From: Neolentinus lepideus HHB14362 ss-1
Taxonomy: Eukaryota; Basidiomycota; Agaricomycetes; Gloeophyllales; Gloeophyllaceae
Length of the DNA: 64,000 bases
Reading direction: 5' to 3'
NCBI GenBank assembly: GCA_001632425.1
Contig: KV425590.1
Span: 1 to 64,000, forward strand
The notes beneath the pieces are model-generated. The model was not told the origin of the DNA. It did not search any database and saw nothing but the letters and a program-made list of their open reading frames with translations. Both the position numbers and the translations under genes were made by a program. This document shows positions 11,042 through 20,777 of this stretch, in pieces (within the stretch, counting starts at the first letter, position 1; the number at the start of each line of letters is the position of its first letter).

Positions 11042-11249
11042 TGTGGCACAAGAAATGACTCAGTTACAACTCACACTTTGTAGTTAGTAGATACTAGGTG
11101 GGCTTAAGGCCATAAGACTTGAGCTATTCTAGTAAAGCTACTCCTTTTTCCTAGTAGATTAAGGAGTAGTAGCTTAAGGACTAGTGTATATATGGACTTT
11201 AATAGAGAACCATTTAAGTCTGTAGTTCAGCAGTAACTACACTATAACA
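11042..11249 (+). mobile_element. Possible solo LTR (208 bp)
   Basis: A short AT-rich block starting TGTGGCACAAG and ending CTATAACA, with a TATA-like TATATATGG near 11188. TG...CA ends and size suit a small LTR, but I see neither a second copy nor a target duplication. It abuts the truncated LTR start at 11251-11292, as if it had inserted there. Confidence 0.3.
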
Positions 11250-11250
11250 A

Positions 11251-11931
11251 CATGCTCACTCACAAGCTCGACCCAGAACCCAAATTCCAACACACTCCCC
11301 CGAGCGTAGCAGGTGAGCATATCGAATGCATTCCCCAAGTCCTCACAGTGCACCCCTGGTCACCCAACTCTGACATCCAGCTGGTGGTCCATGCTTGTGA
11401 TGAGCTACGACAGGCGGCCCTTAGGTGTAAGGTGGCAGCAAACAACATACAATGATCCAAAAAGCTCTCCAACAACTCTCTGGCATCCCAGCAACCCAAC
11501 ATCAACATCCCAGTGATGGTAATAGGCTTCAGCCCCCATAAGGCAATTCTTCAGCCCATCAAGTGGGCATTTGCAACATGCTTCGGCCCTCAGATGGGCT
11601 GTTCCTCAACATGACAATGCTTCAACCCATTGAACGGGCAACTCACAATACTTAGGCCATCAAGCAGGTGATTCACAGCAACTAAGGATGAAAGGAACGG
11701 ATGGTGATGGCGGCAACATGGTGGTGGCAATGGTAATGAGTGGTGATGGATTCGGCCCTGGTGGTGGGTATACAGTCAGTGATGGCAGCAGCGGCATGGC
11801 ATAGGATAGCGGGGTGGTTACAGTTGGTCCCAGCCAACATAGTGTTGACAGACAACAAATAAAACAGCGTACAACGTGATGAACAGCAAGCACAGCGAGT
11901 GGTGGGCTTCTGGCTGCCCCCAAGTAGCCTC
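11251..11931 (-). mobile_element. Remnant of a minus-strand LTR element (LTR start plus internal DNA)
   Basis: On the minus strand 11292-11251 reads TGTTGGAATTTGGGTTCTGG, a decayed copy of the LTR start at 13566 (TGTCGGAATTTGGGTTTCGG). In minus orientation 13566-13342 would be the 5' LTR, 11931-11293 internal DNA, and 11292-11251 a truncated 3' LTR. The internal part includes a degenerate tandem repeat (11525-11690) and a CT-rich stretch whose minus-strand ORF (11923-11660) looks like low-complexity noise. The gag-only Copia element splits this older element. Confidence 0.45.
11525..11690. repeat. Degenerate tandem repeat, about 35-45 bp period
   Basis: Roughly four imperfect units share the pattern GCTTCAGCCCATCAAGTGGGCAA followed by TTCACAACATG-like spacers. 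Units begin near 11527, 11549, 11580 and 11620. The core GCCCATCAAGTGGGC is itself a near-palindrome. No coding role seen. Confidence 0.5.
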
Positions 11932-12117
11932 TGTTGGAAATTGCTCAGGAATATAAATTAGGTATTAGGTTAACCCATTTGAATTTCATGAATATTGTAG
12001 TATATTCTAGCACTCTGTACAAGTAGTATATAAAGCCCGAGGGACAGCGCCCTCCTCATGGGCTTGTAATCCTACGGCTTAACCGCCATTGTACCAGTCT
12101 TCTACTAAAAATCTACA
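11932..12117 (+). repeat. 5' LTR of gag-only Copia element
   Basis: 186 bp, TGTTGG...CTACA, apparently identical to 13151-13336; contains TATATAAA at 12027-12034. The sequence right after it (CAAGCCCATAAGACTAG) does not match a standard initiator-Met primer-binding site by eye. Confidence 0.93.
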
Positions 12118-12171
12118 CAAGCCCATAAGACTAGTACAGAGACCTGGTTCTACGCTTATCCTGCTTACATA

Positions 12172-12918
12172 ATGTCGTCAAACAACATCAATTCCTTACT
12201 CGCGAATGTACCGAAGCTCGTGGGAAGCAATTACCATGATTGGAAATTTGCTATCTCAATGGTACTCCGCCGAGCCGGATGTTGGGATGTGGTCTCCGGA
12301 GCGGAATCGAGACCAGCGACACGGAATGCATCATGGAGAGCAAAAGCGGAAGAAGGTCTCACGGCCATTGGACTGACAATTGATCCCAGTCAGTACCAGT
12401 ATATTCAAGATGCACCCGATGGACCCGAGGCATGGAAGGCGCTAGCCCAAATCTACGAAAAGAACAGCCGTGCGAATCGCATTGCCCTAAAAAGGCAATT
12501 TTACGGATATGTCCATAACCCGGACAAGCCAATCCAGGAATACATCAATGGTATAACCACCCTTGCCTCGCGACTTAAGGCAATAGGGGTTAGACTCGAA
12601 GACATTGATATTATGGATGTCATTTTATTCAATTTGCACGACTCGTGGTCAAATATCGCCGCTACGCTGTGTGCTACAACCGACGAGCTGAACGTCATCT
12701 CGGACATCACCGGCGCCCTCCTGGATGAAGAAGGCAGACGCGGCAGGACCCCGGAAACCTTGCCGAACATGGCTTTAGCTGCTCGTGGCCCACATACTCA
12801 AGCGAGTCTGAGGTGCTACAAGTGCAATGAGCGCGGGCATATAGCGAGAAACTGTCCAAAGGGGAAGGAGGAGAAGGTCAATTTAGTATTGACCAGTGAT
12901 GAAGAATTTGCATTTTAG
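12172..12918 (+). CDS. Copia-type Gag polyprotein with CCHC zinc knuckle
   Basis: Intact 248-residue Gag of the small element. The N-terminal half (KLVGSNYHDWKFAISMVLRRAGCW) matches the DUF4219/UBN2 Gag of Copia-type elements. The middle has the family's KNSRANRIALKRQFYGY and IQEYINGITTLASRL helices. A single zinc knuckle CYKCNERGHIARNC (C-x2-C-x4-H-x4-C) lies near residues 215-228. In the family, Gag builds the virus-like particle and the knuckle binds element RNA. The ORF ends in acidic residues where the protease would normally begin; no pol frame follows in the remaining 232 bp. CpG content is normal, unlike the surrounding relics. The ATG lies 54 bp downstream of the 5' LTR. Confidence 0.9.
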   Translation: MSSNNINSLLANVPKLVGSNYHDWKFAISMVLRRAGCWDVVSGAESRPATRNASWRAKAEEGLTAIGLTIDPSQYQYIQDAPDGPEAWKALAQIYEKNSRANRIALKRQFYGYVHNPDKPIQEYINGITTLASRLKAIGVRLEDIDIMDVILFNLHDSWSNIAATLCATTDELNVISDITGALLDEEGRRGRTPETLPNMALAARGPHTQASLRCYKCNERGHIARNCPKGKEEKVNLVLTSDEEFAF

Positions 12919-13150
12919 GATTGAAGAAGAAAACCTCGATTTGGAGTAAGACGGTGTGGAGATCGTGTGTCGATCTCGGGCGGCAAGTGTTAGTCACTCC
13001 GACGCCGCCAGTGCAGTAAGCATGTGTTGCTCTGGCTGCAAGCACGACGTCTCTGGCTTCAAGAATTTAGCTTATGGGGGAGCTCAGTGGTTCTGGAATT
13101 TTGGAATTTTGTGGTTTTATTTTCTGAAGATATTCTGAGCAATGGGGGAG

Positions 13151-13336
13151 TGTTGGAAATTGCTCAGGAATATAAATTAGGTATTAGGTTAACCCATTTG
13201 AATTTCATGAATATTGTAGTATATTCTAGCACTCTGTACAAGTAGTATATAAAGCCCGAGGGACAGCGCCCTCCTCATGGGCTTGTAATCCTACGGCTTA
13301 ACCGCCATTGTACCAGTCTTCTACTAAAAATCTACA
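13151..13336 (+). repeat. 3' LTR of gag-only Copia element
   Basis: 186 bp, apparently identical to the 5' LTR. Preceded by the purine tract AATGGGGGAG (13141-13150) and followed by the target duplicate GCCTC (13337-13341). Confidence 0.93.
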
Positions 13337-13341
13337 GCCTC

Positions 13342-13566
13342 ATTGGTATTTAGACCCCCCAACAGGGTTGACACAATTGTGGAGAAATATTCCAAGATCA
13401 AGGATCGAGACAACGGACATGCTTGCCCCGAGCGGTCAGTTGCCCGAAGGTACTGTACAACGAGTAAATACAAGTTTTATATATGATTTTTCTATCATTC
13501 CGAATATGGGTGCTTCCCGCCCTCGACACGAGCTCGCGAGCTCGACCCGAAACCCAAATTCCGACA
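13342..13566 (-). mobile_element. LTR remnant, minus orientation
   Basis: On the minus strand it begins TGTCGGAATTTGGGTTTCGG, followed by an inverted pair GAGCTCGCGAGCTC and a TATA box (TATATAAAA, about 13480-13488). This looks like the 5' LTR of the older element whose other end is at 11292. The inner border near 13345 is uncertain. Confidence 0.45.
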
Positions 13567-13777
13567 CTCAACCCAAGTGGCTTTACTTCTCGCAGTGAAT
13601 CACAATGTATGCCGACATTTTGCAAGTGAAATAGAACCAGTATGAGGAATATAGCGGGTAGGGTAAGGCATATACTGTAGGGTGTCCGACTACTAGGTTT
13701 CCAACAGTACTAGCCGCGGGAGAATCTGCTGATGAAGGAACCTTGCCCGCGGTGCATCGCGGTTCCCAACGCTCGCC

Positions 13778-16257
13778 ATGGCGGGACACTCTACGGACGA
13801 GTACTACGATCACTCGGACTACGTTCCCAATCCCAATGAAGAGCCCGATGCTGAGCAGCAAGCGCTCCTCCCTGGTCCGACCACACAGTTATCTCCCAGT
13901 CACCCAACTTGGACCTCCAAGCTGTTCACGTCCACTCTACATGTGTACAGCTACTTGACGTTGTCATTCCTGGCCGGAATCCTCGCCTGCCTCGCCGCCC
14001 AGTTCTTCTTCTGCAGTTCTAACTGCTTCTCCTCTTTTACTCCGTCCAACCGCAAATCGGATGCGCATGTACTCGCTCCACCCTATGTGGGCTCTACTGA
14101 AGTGCACCACTTCCCTCCAGCTTTGCCGACTAACGCCTTCCCTTCTCTCTTCCCTACCAACGTCGGCTACGCTGGTGGCACACCCACTGGTGCCGAGCCC
14201 GCCGTCGTAGCGACCGCGCCCTCGTATCCCATCCACTCTGGTGCTCCTCACCTCGTCGCTCCTTCTTCCAAGAAGCTCAGCAATTCGTCGTCCAGCTCCG
14301 GTTTCGATTTGTTCAAGAAGTGGGGCAACCTCTCGCCGTGGTATAGTGTCGGCAGAGACGCTTTTGGCTTGGATTCTGGACCTGAGCCGCCAGAGACATG
14401 CAGGATTACTGGGTTGCATTTCTTGCATAGGCACGGTGCTAGGTACCCGACGTCATGGAGTGGGCATTAATATGTATTCAATTTGTTTTGGACGATAACA
14501 CTCCTTTGTTACAGCTTCGTACGGTGGACCAGCATTCTTCGCTAAGCGTTTGAACGATGCTGCTGCGGGATGGAACGCTACGGGAGATTTAGAGTTCATG
14601 AATAAATGGTTCATATACCGCCCATGTTGTTTTCCCTCGATTTAAGTCTCACCTATGACGTAGGACATATAAGCTTGGGGAAGAAAGTTTGTAGCATTCT
14701 GCGTATAAGCTCTGCTCGCATTAACTGACATCGTCGGCTTAGTCCTCACGCCGTTCGGCCGTCAACAACTTTGTACGTCCCGTGTGAATTCTACTCATCC
14801 CGTCTACTTACCAACTTTGTAGTCGACCTTGGCGTATCCATCCGCATGAAATATGGCTTCCTCCTCAAGGTTCGTGTTGTCATTCTCTTTATTCCCTAAA
14901 AATCTTGACTCAAGTGTAGAATTTCACTGAAACAAATACAATACCCGTGTTCCGCACCGAGTCACAGTAGGTCCTTCCTACGTTTCCAAGTTATCCACTG
15001 AACGTTTTGATGTAGAGACCGCATGCTTGCGTCCGCGCTCAACTTCGCGATCGGGTTCTTCGGCTACCCTTTCGAAGGGCAATACCAGCAGAGTATCACC
15101 ATCGAAGCTAACGGAGTGAGCCTCTCCTTCCATTCACACGCTTCAACCAACATAACTTTTGCATAGTTCAATAACACATTAGCGCCATACAAGACCTGCC
15201 CGAACGCCCAGATCCCTTCCAAATCCGACCGCGCGCTCCCGTACCTACGTCAATGGGCGAACACGTACCTCGCGGACGCGCTCGAGCGCCTGAAGCCACA
15301 GCTCGTCGGGTACGATCTGACGACCGAGGATGTTTATACTCTCCAGCAGATGTGCGCTTATGAGGTGTGTTGTTGCATTATGGCGGCGAAAGAGACTGGG
15401 GAAGGCTGATGGGGCCGTCTCTGGCAGACGGTCGCGATTGGATACTCGAAGTTTTGTGAGCTTTTCACAGAGGAGGAATGGGAGGGCTTCAATTACGCGT
15501 GCGTCTCCTCATTAACCCTCCATATTTCTTCTAGACAATCTTCTCCTAGGATGGACCTGTACTTCTGGTACGACTCGGCATTCGGCTCGCCGGTCGCGAA
15601 GGTGCAGGGGGTCGGGTATGTGCAGGAGCTAGTTGCGCGACTGACACACACGCCGATCGCGGTGCACAACTCGAGCACGAACGCGACGCTTGACGACGAC
15701 CCGGTGACGTTCCCACTCAACCAGAGCCTGTACGTCGACGCGACGCACGAGGTTGTCGTCCTCAACGGTGGGTGTCACGCGCTGTTTGATGATTGAGGGG
15801 GTTGGGCTGATAGATTGGATGATAGTGATTACGGCGCTGAATCTAACGAGCTTTGCGAAGGACGGGCCCCTGCCCGCTACGCATATACCGCCTAACCGGT
15901 CATTCGTTGTCTCGCGCCTAGCGCCGTTCGCGACGAATGTGCAATTCCAGCGTGCGTGCCCTCCCCTCTCCTCCCCCTCGCTTGTCCCCTTCTAAGCCGT
16001 CCTCTATAGTTTTATCATGCTCCTCCACACCTAACTCACAGATCCGCGTGATCATTAACGACGGCGTCGTGCCGCTGACGGGGATCAAGGGCTGCCCGGA
16101 GCAGAAGGATGGCATGTGCAGCGTGGACACGTTCGTCGAGGCACAGAGGGAGATCATTGCGGAGACGGACTGGGAATGGGGGTGCCATGGGGAGTGGACG
16201 GTGCCTGAGGGGTCGGGATGGAATACGACAACGGGTGAGCCGCCGAGGAGGGTGTAG
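13778..16257 (+). CDS. Membrane-anchored histidine acid phosphatase (phytase family)
   Basis: Branch-2 histidine acid phosphatase, which in this family hydrolyses phosphomonoesters such as phytate. The catalytic motif RHGARYP is near residue 220 (exon 1). Typical blocks follow: TPFGRQQLFDLG, FRTESQDRMLASALNF, and a C-terminal RVIINDGVVPL with paired cysteines. The N terminus is not a cleavable signal peptide but an acidic cytoplasmic-type tail of about 55 residues, then a membrane span (LTLSFLAGILACLAAQFFF), so I infer a type II membrane protein with a lumenal or outward catalytic domain. I trace 12 exons: 13778-14459, 14515-14608, 14664-14686, 14743-14772, 14823-14869, 14920-14966, 15016-15115, 15167-15364, 15428-15498, 15550-15767, 15826-15951 and 16010-16257. 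All junctions are GT-AG and in frame. Confidence 0.88.
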
Positions 16258-16691
16258 GGTTTTTCATGAGCTTGATACGTGAATCTTGCTGCTGCTCGCA
16301 TTCGCTATACATTATTGGGCTTAAAATGCAATGGGTCCTATATACTAGCTTCAGTTTAATCTGTTCAAGCTTATACTCTGACAGCGACGTGGCTTGTAAT
16401 AGGGCGAGCGAACTCAGTTGGCCCCATTCGCCACGAATTTAACAAAAAAGTAGTAAGTGTCTCCTCATAGAACCAAATCTTTCCAGCACAATTCAGCGCA
16501 ATAGGGAATAATGCATGGTTACCCGGAAGTGTGAATAACGAGATCTGTGGCACTAAAAGTGAGAACGGTATGCACGGAGGGGGATTGCTAGAATCCAGCC
16601 GTCACACGTCACCCCAAAGTACAGTCAGCAAACACAATACACATCATGACCACTTGTCGTAGAACACATCACAAGTATACATAACGAAACG
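16258..16691. other. Convergent intergenic region
   Basis: 3' flanks of the phosphatase (+) and Clf1 (-) genes. No ORF or repeat of note; presumably both 3' UTRs. Confidence 0.6.
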
Positions 16692-19502
16692 TTAGTCGTC
16701 ACCGCCAGAACTCGACTCCCCGTCGCTCTCGTCGCGATTGCTCGCACCACCACTTGACACTGTTGGCGCAGGAGCTGGTTTCACAGCACCGCTACTTGCC
16801 TGTTTTGCCTGTTGAGTCTTCCATGCATGCGCTCTCTGCAAGAACTTGAACGATGTAGGATTCGCCTCGCGCTCGTCGTCGGGGAAGACCATTTCCCAAA
16901 CTATGAAATGCATCAGGACCGCTACGCAATACAATACTAAGGCGTTATCTTACCTTCTTCCATCTGCCCTGTCTCATCATCCACCCGTCGTTTCTTGGTG
17001 GCGATCGGCATCATAGCCTGCACCTTTGCGACATCACTAGACGAGCCATGGGTCTCTTCGAACTCTTTCCAGTGCTTTAGCAAGGCGAACCGCTACGAGA
17101 CATAGCAGCGGCATCAGCATCAACCCTGATATCCAGCTCAACTGGCTTACCTCGTCCTTCAGTCCCTTCGCCTTCTGATCCCGGTAGCCCCTCTCATACA
17201 CCGCCCTCGCGAGCGCTGGGTCTCCGGGCATCATCGGCACCTCCGCGTCCTCGTCCTCATCTTCCTCGTCCTCCCTTTGCGCCCGTGGGACAGGTATTGG
17301 CTCTGCCTCGAAGGTCGCGTACGACAGCCATACCTTCACATGCCCACTAAGCGCAACCAGGCGCTCAAACAGAGCACGGCCCCTCTCGCGCTCGCCTTCC
17401 TCGACCTCAAAGTCGATGTAGGCTTTCCAGAGGAGCTCGGGCATGGAGAGTGGGGACTGGGAGACGCCGAGCTCGAAAATCGCACGTGTACGAGCGAAGT
17501 CCTCGAGTTGGGTCTCCAGCTCGGCAAATTTGATCCAGGCAGCGGAGCTGGTTGGGTCGTACTGTAAGAATTTGACATCAGGCAACTCCGAAAAACAAGT
17601 GACAAGATCAATCACCTCGAGATATTTCTCGTACAGCGTCCGTACTCGGTCGAATTCCCTGAGCTATGCAGGAAACATGAGTGAGATATGAAAACATATG
17701 GAAGGCTACACTCACATCAAGTTCCATCTGAATATATCCCTTGAACAAGGCCTCCTTCGGGCACATCCCAATAGCAGTTCCAAGGATTTTTCTGGCGGCT
17801 CCCAAGTCTAATCGCCGCAGCTCGAACTTGGAGAACATAAGCCACAGCTTCGCAAACGTAAACTGTTTGTGCGGCACTAGGTTGAGAGCCGTCTGGTAGA
17901 TTTGCCTTGTCCGCTCATAGTCCTGTATCGCGTACAAATCATGCAGCAGTGCCAGAGATGTATACAAATGACTTCGCCTACCTTCGTCTCAATCTCCTCG
18001 AACAACGCATAATTCAACCACAAGAATATATACCGTCTCCAATGTCTCTTCTCCATGCCAGGCGGAACCTGTGCCACCGCCCTCTCATACACCTCCCTCA
18101 CCCTCCCCACCGCTTTCTCCTCCTCATCCTGCGTCACCCCCTCTTCCTTCAGATCCTTCAATGCCCCCTCTTCTAGTCGCGCGTAATCGAACCACACGTC
18201 GTAGTTGCGCCCGTCGTGCGCTAATTCTTCTTCGTACTGAATACGCCGCTTGCCCAGCACGGTCGACTCGAGTGTATTGCGGTTGCCGTGTTGTTTTTCG
18301 AATTTAGTGTAGGCGGCGTAGAGGGAGTTCGATTTGGAGCGGGGTAGGCGTTCCAGAGCGAACTACATGGAATTTAGTTAGAAGAACCTTTCGGGATAGG
18401 ACATTGGCATAGACTCACCTTGTATATGACTCGCGCCCGCTCATACTCCTTCAACCGCGTCTCCATCTTTGCAAACGCCCCAAACACTGCTTGCGCCTTC
18501 TCCACCTGCTCTGAATCATCCCCAAAGAACTCCAGCGCCGTCTGAAACACCTCTCGCGCCTTATCCAGCTTGCCCCTCTCCTCCTCGAACTTACCCCACT
18601 TCACCCACACCCTCGGCTCGGGCCTGACCGCAACCCACCTCTCGTAAATCGCACTAGCTCTATCCAGCTCGTTATACCTCTCCTCCATTTTAATGTATGC
18701 CTGCCATGCCTTGTCATCAGGCTCCCACTGCATCCATCGCTCGAAGACCTGGCGAGCGCCCGGGATGTTCTGGAGGAGCTCTTCGAGGTAGACGTACTTG
18801 TACCAGAGCTGGTCGACGCGCGGGAGGAGGGTGACGGCGCGGTCGAAGAGGTTGCGCGCGTGCTGGACGTTGCGAGATTTGAGCTCCATTTCAGTGTAGG
18901 AGAGCCAGATCTGGATGCTGCGCGGGTCGACGTCGAGCGCGCGCTCGAAGACGGAACGGGAGCGGGCGAATTCATTTTGGCTGGCCTGTTGAGGGTGTTA
19001 ATAATATGGTAGCATAGATTGATGGAAGTTCATACCTCCCAGTTGGCATACTGCAGCCACTCTTTGCTTCACGGAACGTCAGTGTCCTAATTGTGTCAAG
19101 AAACCGCAACTCACATATTTCCCCGCGTCCTTCGAATTCTCTCCTCAAACTCCTTTCTTTTCCTTCCTCGGTACTCATGGAGCTCCTCAAAGTCCTCTAT
19201 ACGCTGCTTAGGCGCGCGAAACTGGCTCTCCTGCCGCTCTTGAGCCTAGAAAAGGATATCTCGAGATCAGAGTCAAACGAACGCGTGCAGAGGAGCAAGA
19301 GATGTCTCACCTCCCGAAGAATTTGCTCCGCGGTGATCTATCCGACACAGAACAGATGAGTGGTGAGGCTCGAGCGAGTTACTCGAGGTGACGAACCTGG
19401 ACCGCGGCCGGCGCCCTGTTCTTTACACTGTTTCGGGGACAACTTAGCTCGGGTCAGAACGAGAAACATGGCAACGAACCGAGGTGCCCTGCCGTCCTGC
19501 AT
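16692..19502 (-). CDS. clf1: Pre-mRNA splicing factor Clf1 (crooked neck, Syf3)
   Basis: Core subunit of the Prp19-associated NineTeen complex, a scaffold of HAT helices in the spliceosome. The protein is a long run of HAT repeats (for example [36 protein letters not shown] segments, [13 protein letters not shown]). The N terminus is typical of the family: [20 protein letters not shown], then [31 protein letters not shown]. The start at 19502 is chosen because a short first exon (MQDGRAPR) splices through two further small introns into that conserved block. The C terminus is a Ser/Asp/Glu-rich tail ending SSGGDD. About 750 residues in many exons, the usual family size. It is divergent from the RAD6 gene with only 229 bp between the start codons. 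Confidence 0.93.
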
Positions 19503-19731
19503 CGTGGCCTGAGTCTGCTAGAAGCGTAGATTTGAGACGAATGCCGTTGGTGACAGTGTGTTAAACACACTCAAGGCGTCCAGAATTGCAAGTGCGAGTC
19601 CGAAGAAACGTCGGTCACGTGACAGAATCTCGCACCGCCTTCGTGCCGCATCCTTTCTGACTTGCTTGCACCTTCTCACCTCGCATTCTCTCCCTCGCAC
19701 TTTCGGCTTGAATTACACTTGAATAATCAAA
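19503..19731. promoter_or_regulatory. Shared divergent promoter, clf1 / ubc2
   Basis: Only 229 bp separate the two opposing start codons, so both genes must use this stretch. It contains CT-rich initiator-like tracts (TTCTCACCTCGCATTCTCTCC, about 19671-19691) directly before ubc2. No clear TATA box on either strand. Confidence 0.6.
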
Positions 19732-20339
19732 ATGGTGAGCATGCCTGAACCTTACGCGAACAGGATGCTTATTCTAGTGACAAAGTCCACGAATTGCCGA
19801 CGCCGCCTCATCCGAGACTTCAAGCGTCTTTCGACAGACCCGCCCAGCGGCGTCTCGGGAAGTCCATGCCCGGACAACATCATGCTATGGAATGCTGTTA
19901 TCTTTGGTCCAGGCAAGCTCTGTTAATATGACACGCCGATTACGCCTAACGCCACCTCCCAGCCGACACGCCATTCGAGGACGGGACCTTCCGCCTCCTC
20001 CTTACCTTCGACGAATCATACCCCAACAAGCCTCCGACCGTCAAATTCCTCTCTCGCATGTTCCATCCCAATGTCTATGCCAACGGGGAGCTCTGCCTTG
20101 ACATCCTGCAGAACCGCTGGTCACCGACCTATGATGTCGCCGCAATTCTAACCTCCATCCAGTCTCTACTCCACGACCCGAATCCGAACAGCCCCGCGAA
20201 TGCAGAGGCTGCGCAGCTATACAGGGAGAATATGAAGGAGTATGTGCGGCGGGTGAAGGAGACTGTTGAGGAGAGCTGGCTCGACCCCGAGGAAAAGGAG
20301 AGGATCAAGCAGGCGGAGGCAGAGGCGGAGGCACATTGA
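19732..20339 (+). CDS. ubc2: Ubiquitin-conjugating enzyme E2, RAD6/UBC2
   Basis: E2 enzyme that ubiquitinates histone H2B (with Bre1) and PCNA (with Rad18), and serves the N-degron pathway. The protein of about 168 residues begins [21 protein letters not shown]. It has the UBC fold landmarks HPN ([16 protein letters not shown]) with the active-site Cys in GELCLDIL, then [20 protein letters not shown] and [12 protein letters not shown] short Glu/Ala tail (AEAEAEAH) replaces the longer acidic tail of yeast Rad6. Exon 1 codes only the ATG (19732-19734), followed by an intron 19735-19785. Exon 2 is 19786-19912. Intron 2 (19913-19962) begins GCAAGC after CCAG, a GC-AG intron. Exon 3 is 19963-20339. 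The reading is continuous across both joins. Confidence 0.95.
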
Positions 20340-20753
20340 CCGGGCTTTGGGTGTAATGTGCGTGTCTTGTGTTTACTAGTGGCTTGTTAATAATAATACG
20401 CGCGATTGGATGTGTGGCTAGGTAAGTAGACCTTGTTGTATCTCCGGGTTCAGTGCTGACATACTTTCGAACAGTATATACTATTAGAGGGCAGCTTTGT
20501 ATGCTCCTGGACTCGATGTTGCTCCTGTATCGGACGTGTGGTACCGTAGGGTATCGTACGGTTCGATGGTTCGCGTTTTGTAGCGCGAGTATGGACGCGT
20601 CTGGTAATGATCTTACGAATGACCAAAGTATCTTAGTTAGCTTTGTGTTAGGTATAATGAACATTTGAACACTTGTTTGACTGGCAAACTTACAGTGTAT
20701 CGTGAGAGTCTGCCATAAAGTTACTTTAAATCCATAGAGCACTGTCCCGTTTT
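20340..20753. other. Intergenic region ubc2 - QTRT2
   Basis: No gene supported; 3' flank of ubc2 and 5' flank of the next plus-strand gene. The minus-strand ORF here (20742-20305) has no recognisable features. Confidence 0.5.
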
Positions 20754-20777
20754 ATGCTAAGCCACCTGCACCGTCCA

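Larger units (their letters stand above)
11927..13341 (+). mobile_element. Non-autonomous Copia-type LTR retrotransposon, gag only, with TSD
   Basis: Complete 1,405-bp element (11932-13336) flanked by the 5-bp target duplication GCCTC (11927-11931 and 13337-13341). The LTRs, 11932-12117 and 13151-13336, are 186 bp each, start TGTTGG, end CTACA and look identical base for base. A TATA box (TATATAAA) lies in each LTR at 12027-12034 and 13246-13253. A purine tract AATGGGGGAG sits directly before the 3' LTR. The only ORF is Gag; protease, integrase, reverse transcriptase and RNase H are absent. Identical LTRs and retained CpGs indicate a recent insertion, and movement must depend on an autonomous Copia relative elsewhere in the genome (inference). 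Confidence 0.92.

Noticed and set aside
12118..12171. Primer-binding site of the gag-only Copia element
   Set aside because: The bases after the 5' LTR do not begin with TGG or match initiator-Met tRNA by eye; a non-standard or internal primer is possible but I cannot support one.
13964..14434. Minus-strand ORF of 156 codons
   Set aside because: Antisense to exon 1 of the phytase-family gene, which contains the RHGARYP motif.
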